In this document: positions 22,508 to 26,868 of the stretch, piece by piece
Numbering within the stretch: the stretch's first letter is position 1
Layout of the letters: the number at the start of each line of letters is the position of its first letter
Origin: an uncultured Faecalibacterium sp.
Lineage (GTDB): Bacteria; Bacillota; Clostridia; Oscillospirales; Ruminococcaceae
Length of the DNA stretch: 26,868 bases
NCBI GenBank assembly: GCA_900772565.1
Contig: CAAHET010000004.1
Location: forward strand, 1 to 26,868
Reading direction: 5' to 3'
Translations under genes and position numbers: made by a program
The notes under the pieces: generated by a model
Database searches by the model: none
The model's input: the letters and a program-made list of their open reading frames with translations, nothing else
Told to the model about the DNA's origin: nothing

Positions 22508-23809
22508 TCAGTTTTCTTTCCAGAACAGCCCGCCGGAGGTCTGGAACAGCAGGCGGGGGTTCACGCTCCTGCTGCCCAGCTTGAAATCCATGGTCAGCTC
22601 TTCGCCCAGTGCGCCCACAGCCTGACCTTTTTCCACGGTCTGTCCCTTGCTGACCGAAAGCTCCTGCAAACCGTACAGGTAGCTGCGCAGCCCGCAGCCG
22701 TGGTCGATGACCACCGTGTTGCCGGTAAGCGCAAGATCGCCCGCAAACACCACCGTGCCGTTGGCTGCGGCGCGGCAGGGCGCACCGGGGATGGTGTACA
22801 GCTTTGTGGAGTTGGAGCGGCTGCCCTGCTGGCCGTCCGTTACCTTGATCTGTCCGTAGTCCACCAAGGTCATAGAGTCCTCGGCCGGGGGCACAAAGCC
22901 GCCCTGCCACTGCTTGGCGGTGGCGGCAGCTTCGTACAGCGGCCAGATGGCGCTGCGGAACTGGGCGTTGGCGCTCTCCGCAGCCGGTTCCTCGGCTTCC
23001 ACCTCCACCGTGCCGAAGTCCTTCGGCAGCACGGTCAGGGTGCGGGTGATGGTCTCGCCGTTCACCGTAATGTTCACCTCGTGCCCGCCGGAGGAGGCGT
23101 TATAGGCTGCCGGGATATAGGCGCGCCAGCCCTCGGCGGCGCGCACGCACTGCACGCTGCCAAGGTCAGTCTCGATAGTGGGCACGGCGTCCCCGGTCAT
23201 GCCGGAGATGCGCACGCCCACCGTGCCGCCCTGCTCCACCCGCTCGGCGGAAAGTTCCACCTCCGCGCTGGCCTGCAGGGTAAAGCGGAAGCTGTACCGG
23301 TACCAGCCGGTAGGCTTTGCGGGGCGCTCCAGACCTAAGTTTTTGCGCAGCTGCCCGGTGCTGCCGCCCTCGAACTGGGTGATGACCCCGCCCTTGGGCA
23401 CGCGCCACGCGGTCAGTTCCGCCTTATACTCGCCGTTCGCGGGGAAGAGGAAGTTCTGGTACTCCCCCGCGCTGCCCGCAAACAGCACATCCCCCGCCGC
23501 ATTCTGGATGGTCAGGGCGGTGTAGCCCGTCCAGTCCGGCAACGTCAGCTCCGGGTGGGCGGTGTACAGCACCCCCAGCTTCTGCACGCTCAGGGTGGCG
23601 GGGCTGGCAAAGACCTTATCCAGCTGCCCGCCCAGCAGCGGCACCTGCCAGCAGGAGCCGTTCGGCTCCAGCGCCTGCCCACCGAACTGCGCCGCCCCGT
23701 CCGGGCAGCCGCCCTCGGTGGTAAAGGCATAGCTTACCCCCATCACAGCCGCCAGCAGCACCACCACACCCAGCGCCACACTGATGAGCCAGAGCAAAAA
23801 ACGCTTCAT
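22508..23809 (-). CDS. membrane-anchored protein with degenerate M23/LytM domain
   Basis: A 433-residue protein. A signal anchor spans 4-28, a large beta-rich external region with no clear family follows, and an M23-like barrel spans about 330-425 (GTVVFAGDLALTGNTVVIDHG, SVSKGQTVEKGQAVG). The zinc-binding residues are gone: the H-x-G-x-D site is replaced around STKLYTIPG, the Y-x-H-L histidine is G380, and the L-H-F-E motif reads M-D-F-K (407-410). It is therefore probably not an endopeptidase but a regulatory or cell-wall-binding LytM protein. ATG 23809 has AGGAG seven bases upstream. Confidence 0.8.
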   Translation of the reverse strand: MKRFLLWLISVALGVVVLLAAVMGVSYAFTTEGGCPDGAAQFGGQALEPNGSCWQVPLLGGQLDKVFASPATLSVQKLGVLYTAHPELTLPDWTGYTALTIQNAAGDVLFAGSAGEYQNFLFPANGEYKAELTAWRVPKGGVITQFEGGSTGQLRKNLGLERPAKPTGWYRYSFRFTLQASAEVELSAERVEQGGTVGVRISGMTGDAVPTIETDLGSVQCVRAAEGWRAYIPAAYNASSGGHEVNITVNGETITRTLTVLPKDFGTVEVEAEEPAAESANAQFRSAIWPLYEAAATAKQWQGGFVPPAEDSMTLVDYGQIKVTDGQQGSRSNSTKLYTIPGAPCRAAANGTVVFAGDLALTGNTVVIDHGCGLRSYLYGLQELSVSKGQTVEKGQAVGALGEELTMDFKLGSRSVNPRLLFQTSGGLFWKEN

Positions 23810-23828
23810 GTTCCTTCTCCTTATGTAC

Positions 23829-23879
23829 AAAAAGGGCGCACCGGGGCAGTCCGTTCAGACAGACTGCTCCGTGCGCCCC
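23829..23879 (-). terminator. strong terminator between the 62-residue protein and the M23-like gene
   Basis: GGGCGCACCGGGGCAGTC (23834-23851) pairs with the arm at 23862-23878 with one small bulge. A run of T follows on the minus strand (23833-23829). It ends only 20 bases before the next start codon. Confidence 0.88.
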
Positions 23880-23921
23880 GATGCGCTTATCTTCCCGGCA
23901 GTTTCCGGTATTTTAGGGAAA

Positions 23922-24110
23922 TTATTCTGCCTCGTCCTCAGCAGCAGCTTCCTCCGGCTCTACGGTTTCTGCATCATCCTCGCCGAACAGCAGACGCTCG
24001 TATTCGTCCAGCTCCTTCTCGCGGCGGTTCAGGTAAAGTGCCACAGCAGCCAGCGCACCAGCCACAGCAGCCAGAACAGCGATCACAGCGACCAAGCAAG
24101 ATTTTTTCAT
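23922..24110 (-). CDS. small single-pass membrane protein with acidic tail, function unknown
   Basis: A 62-residue protein: MKKSCLVAVI begins a transmembrane helix (about 5-27), then a basic NRREKE stop-transfer segment and a strongly acidic C-terminus (23 residues, about half Glu/Asp). No family recognised. A real gene is supported by a good promoter (24226-24254), AAGGAG 12 bases ahead of the ATG and a strong terminator. The 5' leader of about 109 bases appears structured. Confidence 0.7.
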   Translation of the reverse strand: MKKSCLVAVIAVLAAVAGALAAVALYLNRREKELDEYERLLFGEDDAETVEPEEAAAEDEAE

Positions 24111-24219
24111 AGATTCAGTACACTCCTTTTTGCAGTTGAAACGTTGTTTCAGCTTGATTTTTCCAGCGGGCGTCCCGCAAAAAGATCTTGGTTCAAGCGG
24201 CAGTCAGCGCCGCCTTGTA
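24111..24219 (-). promoter_or_regulatory. structured 5' leader of the 62-residue protein gene
   Basis: Plus-strand coordinates of complementary arms: TGAAAC/GTTTCA (24137-24142/24146-24151), GCTTGA/TCAAGC (24152-24157/24193-24198), TTTTT/AAAAA (24158-24162/24179-24183), GCGGG/CCCGC (24166-24170/24174-24178) and GCGGC/GCCGC (24197-24201/24209-24213). The last helix shares bases with the GCTTGA/TCAAGC helix, so both cannot form fully. It matches no RNA class I know. Confidence 0.4.
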
Positions 24220-24225
24220 GCTTTT

Positions 24226-24254
24226 ATTATACCCGTTCCCGTCCAAAATTACAA
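24226..24254 (-). promoter_or_regulatory. promoter of the 62-residue protein gene
   Basis: On the minus strand TTGTAA (24254-24249), a 17-base spacer and a perfect TATAAT (24231-24226). Confidence 0.8.
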
Positions 24255-24351
24255 CCGTTGCGCCCCAATTTTCACGCCCCAAAGGTGCTGCGGGGCACAC
24301 TTTGGGCAGTGTGCCGGTTTTGGCGCGGTTCATTACAGCAAATTGCCAAAG

Positions 24352-25395
24352 TCAGAGCAGGAGCGGCTTGTACGCCCGGAACGCCCCGGGCAGGGTGTAG
24401 GTGGTGCGCAGCTGCTCCCGGCTTGCCCAGACATAGCCCGCCGGGGCAGGCTGTGCTGCAACGTGCAGCTGCACACCGGACATGAGCCACTCGATGTGGG
24501 TAAAGATATGCTTTGCGGCGGGCAGGGCGGCGGGAGCTGCCGTACCGGTGTCCAGTCCCAGCGCCGCCAGCCGCGCCAGCACCTCGGCCTGCAAAAGATG
24601 CTCGTCCTCCCACAATACCGGCTGCCACAGCCCGGCCAGCAGCCCTTTTTCCGGCCGCTGCTGTACCAGAAAGCCTGCCGGGCTTTCCACCAGCGCCAGC
24701 GTTACCGGCACAAGCTTGCGGGGCTTGGGCTTTGCCTTCTGGGGCAGCTGGGCGGTGGTGCCTGCCGCCCGGGCGCGGCAGAGCGCCGCCAGCGGGCACT
24801 GCCCGCACAAAGGCGCACCGTTGGGCACGCAGACCAGCGCGCCCAGCTCCATCAGCGCCTGATTGTAATCCCCGGCCTTTTCCGGCGGCTGATGCTCCAT
24901 GACCCGGGCGGTAAAGGCCTTTTTTACCGGCGGTTCTGTAATAACACCCGGGTCATTATACAGGCGGGAAAACACCCGCAGCACATTGCCGTCCACGGCG
25001 GGCACGGGCAGCCCGAAGCTGATGGACGCAATGGCACCGGCGGTGTACTCCCCGATGCCGGGCAGCGCACGCAGGGCGGCGTAGTCGGCGGGCAGCTGCC
25101 CGCCGTACTGCGCACAGACGAGCTTTGCGGCCTTTTGCAGGTTGCGCACCCGGCTGTAATAGCCCAGCCCTTCCCACAGCTTATGCAGCTTTTCTTCCTC
25201 GCAGGCGGCAAGCGCGGGGATATCCGGCAGCTCCTCCAGAAAGCGGTAGTAATACGGCAGCACCGCCGACACCCGGGTCTGCTGCAGCATCACCTCGCTG
25301 AGCCACACATGGTAGGGGGTGGGGTCCTCCCGGAAGGGCAGACTGCGGCGGTTTTTGTAAAACCACTCTAAGAGGGCGGGCGAAATGTTTTCCAC
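24352..25395 (-). CDS. mutY: A/G-specific adenine DNA glycosylase
   Basis: MutY (347 residues) removes adenine mispaired with 8-oxoguanine. The catalytic E34 is in SEVMLQQTR, the helix-hairpin-helix is LPGIGEYTAG (111-120), and D135 lies in AVDGNVLRV. The [4Fe-4S] loop cysteines are C189, C197, C200 and C206. The C-terminal Nudix-like domain that reads 8-oxoguanine starts near 225 (LVPVTLALVE, FLVQQRPEKGLLAGLW). I chose the GTG at 25395, with AAGGAG ten bases upstream, because the open frame beyond it runs into a repeat element. The length is normal. Confidence 0.95.
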   Translation of the reverse strand: MENISPALLEWFYKNRRSLPFREDPTPYHVWLSEVMLQQTRVSAVLPYYYRFLEELPDIPALAACEEEKLHKLWEGLGYYSRVRNLQKAAKLVCAQYGGQLPADYAALRALPGIGEYTAGAIASISFGLPVPAVDGNVLRVFSRLYNDPGVITEPPVKKAFTARVMEHQPPEKAGDYNQALMELGALVCVPNGAPLCGQCPLAALCRARAAGTTAQLPQKAKPKPRKLVPVTLALVESPAGFLVQQRPEKGLLAGLWQPVLWEDEHLLQAEVLARLAALGLDTGTAAPAALPAAKHIFTHIEWLMSGVQLHVAAQPAPAGYVWASREQLRTTYTLPGAFRAYKPLLL

Positions 25396-25430
25396 TTGTT
25401 TTGTGCTCCTTGTTGAAAAGATGATAGAGC

Positions 25431-25584
25431 GCCCTCTCAGGCGCTCCCGCGCCAGCTCTCCCAAAGGGAGAGCCAAGCCATTACGTTCGTTGCTAAAGTA
25501 TTAGGCGCAATGAGAAAGTTTCCGGCAGTGCTCTTGCCTCTCCCTTTGGGAGAGGTGGCATCGCGCAGCGATGACGGAGAGGGC
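25431..25584. repeat. MITE-like palindromic intergenic repeat, copy B
   Basis: A 154-base element bounded by GCCCTCTC (25431-25438) and GAGAGGGC (25577-25584). Its first 47 bases equal those of copy A. Internal hairpins are GCTCTCCC-aaa-GGGAGAGC, CCTCTCCC-ttt-GGGAGAGG and CATCGC-gca-GCGATG. It starts 35 bases beyond the mutY start codon, in the same orientation as copy A relative to the Nudix gene. Confidence 0.87.
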
Positions 25585-25708
25585 GCACGCTGTTGCCCCT
25601 GTTGTTAAAGTATCAAGTGCGATGAGAGCGTTTCCGGCGTTGCTATAAGGCGTCCCCTTGGGGGAGCTGGCACGGCGAAGCCGTGCCTGAGGGGGTCGTC
25701 TCCCTCTC
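25585..25708. repeat. diverged repeat unit C, directly abutting copy B
   Basis: TTGTTAAAGTATCAAGTGCG and GAGCGTTTCCGGCGTTGCT resemble the middle of copy B. Hairpins GTCCCCTTGGGGGAG and GGCACGGC-gaa-GCCGTGCC follow, and the unit ends in TCCCTCTC. The left terminal repeat is not intact. Together with copy B it fills nearly all of the 368-base gap between mutY and asnS. Confidence 0.65.
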
Positions 25709-25712
25709 AACC

Positions 25713-25744
25713 AAAAACGGGCCGCTGCGGAATGCAGCAGCCCG
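25713..25744 (-). terminator. terminator of asnS
   Basis: CGGGCCGCTGC (25718-25728) pairs with GCAGCAGCCCG (25734-25744) with one G-U pair. TTTTT follows on the minus strand. Confidence 0.9.
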
Positions 25745-25763
25745 GTAAAAGTATGCACGCTTC

Positions 25764-26868
25764 TCAGAAGCCGTATGCGGTGCGGGGGAAGGGCAGCACG
25801 TCACGGATGTTCTGGATGCCGGTGAGGTACATGATCATGCGCTCAAAGCCCAAGCCGTAGCCTGCGTGCTCCACGCCGCCGAACTTGCGCAGGTTCAGGT
25901 ACCACTCGTAGTTGGTCTTGTCCATACCCAGCTCGTCCATGCGGGCAGACAGCTTGCCGTAGTCCTCTTCACGCTGGCTGCCGCCGATCAGCTCGCCGAT
26001 GCCGGGCACCAGCATATCCGCTGCGGCCACAGTCTTGCCGTCGGCGTTCTGCTTCATGTAGAAGCTCTTGATCTCCTTGGGATAGTCGGTGACAAAGACC
26101 GGCTTCTTGAACACAACCTCGGTCAGGTAGCGCTCGTGCTCAGTCTGGATATCCACGCCCCACTCCACGGGGTACTGGAACTTCTTGTTGTTCTTTTCCA
26201 GAATTTCAATGGCCTCGGTGTAGCTGATGCGGCCGAACTCGCTGTTTGCCACCAGTTCCAGACGCTCGACAAGGCCCTTGTCGATGAACTGGTTGAAGAA
26301 AGCCATCTCGTCCGGGCAGTTGTCCAGCACATAGCGGATGACGTACTTGATCATAGCCTCGGCGTTGTCCATGTAGCCGTTCAGGTCGCAGAAAGCCATC
26401 TCCGGCTCGATCATCCAGAACTCGGCGGCGTGACGGGTGGTAAAGCTCTTCTCGGCGCGGAAGGTGGGGCCAAAGGTGTACACCTTGCCAAACGCCATGG
26501 CCATGGCCTCGGCTTCCAGCTGGCCGGAAACGGTCAGGTTGACCGGCTTTTCAAAGAAGTCCTTGCTGTAATCCACGGCGCCGTCCTCGGTCTTGGGCAC
26601 ATTGTCCAGATCCAGCGTGGTCACGCGGAACATCTCACCTGCACCCTCGCAGTCGGAGGAGGTGATCAGCGGAGAGTGGGCGTAGACGAAGCCGTTCTCC
26701 TGAAAGAACTTGTGGATGGCATAAGCTGCCACGCTGCGCACGCGGAAAGCGGCGTTGAAGGTGTTGGTGCGGGGGCGCAGGGTGGGCATGGTACGCAGAT
26801 ACTCCATGCTCATCTTCTTTTTCTGCAGGGGATACTCGTCGGCGGGGCAGTCGCCCAGGATCTCCACG
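25764..26868 (-). CDS. asnS: asparaginyl-tRNA synthetase, C-terminal part
   Basis: The last 368 or so codons of AsnRS, which charges tRNA-Asn; the 5' end is beyond the window. The visible part begins at the end of the anticodon-binding domain (VEILGDCPADEYPLQ) and covers the class II catalytic core. Motif 1 lies around RVRSVAAYAIHKFF, motif 2 is FRAEKSFTTRHAAEFWMIE, and motif 3 is GLGFERMIMYLTG. The E in WMIEPE and the terminal PFPRTAYGF are typical of AsnRS rather than AspRS. The GTG at the edge is an internal codon, not the start. Confidence 0.96.
   Translation of the reverse strand, partial: VEILGDCPADEYPLQKKKMSMEYLRTMPTLRPRTNTFNAAFRVRSVAAYAIHKFFQENGFVYAHSPLITSSDCEGAGEMFRVTTLDLDNVPKTEDGAVDYSKDFFEKPVNLTVSGQLEAEAMAMAFGKVYTFGPTFRAEKSFTTRHAAEFWMIEPEMAFCDLNGYMDNAEAMIKYVIRYVLDNCPDEMAFFNQFIDKGLVERLELVANSEFGRISYTEAIEILEKNNKKFQYPVEWGVDIQTEHERYLTEVVFKKPVFVTDYPKEIKSFYMKQNADGKTVAAADMLVPGIGELIGGSQREEDYGKLSARMDELGMDKTNYEWYLNLRKFGGVEHAGYGLGFERMIMYLTGIQNIRDVLPFPRTAYGF

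Noticed and set aside
24294..24315. Hairpin GGCACACT/AGTGTGCC as a mutY terminator
   Set aside because: The stem is good but no T-tract follows on either strand, so I do not annotate it as a terminator.
25396..25476. A 27-residue N-terminal extension of MutY
   Set aside because: It is encoded by the repeat end and spacer; the GTG at 25395 has a proper ribosome binding site and gives the normal length.
25501..25758. An 85-codon frame on the minus strand inside the repeats
   Set aside because: It consists of repeat-element and terminator sequence and has no ribosome binding site.

Overview
The window looks like chromosome from a fairly GC-rich Clostridia member of the Oscillospiraceae/Ruminococcaceae type. 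A Faecalibacterium-like gut anaerobe is my best guess. The basis is strong AGGAGG-type ribosome binding sites, a T-box leader, a Gram-positive trpEGDCFBA order, a clostridial-type MutY iron-sulfur loop, the MnmM (YtqB) tRNA methyltransferase family, and short intergenic repeats of the CCCTCTCC...GGAGAGGG kind. The genus is inference; no rRNA or tRNA gene is visible.

Layout. Positions 1-670 (minus) hold an alpha/beta-hydrolase cut by the window edge. It is divergent from a complete tryptophan operon, trpEGDCFBA (1321-7754), which is headed by a UGG-specifier T-box leader with two successive terminators. The operon ends in a hairpin shared with a convergent Nudix hydrolase. From 8399 to 13591 come a palindromic MITE-like repeat, a ricin-type lectin without a signal peptide, a nitroreductase, a GNAT protein, a TrpR-like YerC regulator, a DJ-1/PfpI protein, an FAH-family hydrolase and a ROK sugar kinase. 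From 13690 to 15709 lies a seemingly less GC-rich segment: a PadR regulator with a HAAS-type membrane partner, divergent from a lipoprotein and a secreted protein of unknown role. Then follow an HtrA protease, a GNAT-MnmM fusion, release factor 3 (prfC), an aldo/keto reductase, an ECF sigma factor with a zf-HC2 partner, a degenerate M23/LytM membrane protein, a 62-residue membrane protein, mutY, a composite repeat and the C-terminal part of asnS.

How it works together. The seven Trp enzymes cover every step from chorismate to tryptophan, and tight or overlapping junctions suggest translational coupling. Control appears to be through uncharged tRNA-Trp, plus feedback on TrpE. The most interesting regulatory readings are two. 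First, the trp leader may be a two-step lock, in which the freed strand of terminator 1 can pair with the 5' arm of terminator 2. Second, prfC has a possible leader-peptide attenuator, in which an 11-codon ORF ends at UGA-C inside a terminator hairpin just upstream of the RF3 gene. Both rest on pairings and motifs read by eye and are untested. The GNAT-MnmM fusion, the inactive-looking M23 domain and the repeats placed just ahead of two Nudix-domain genes are the other points to revisit.
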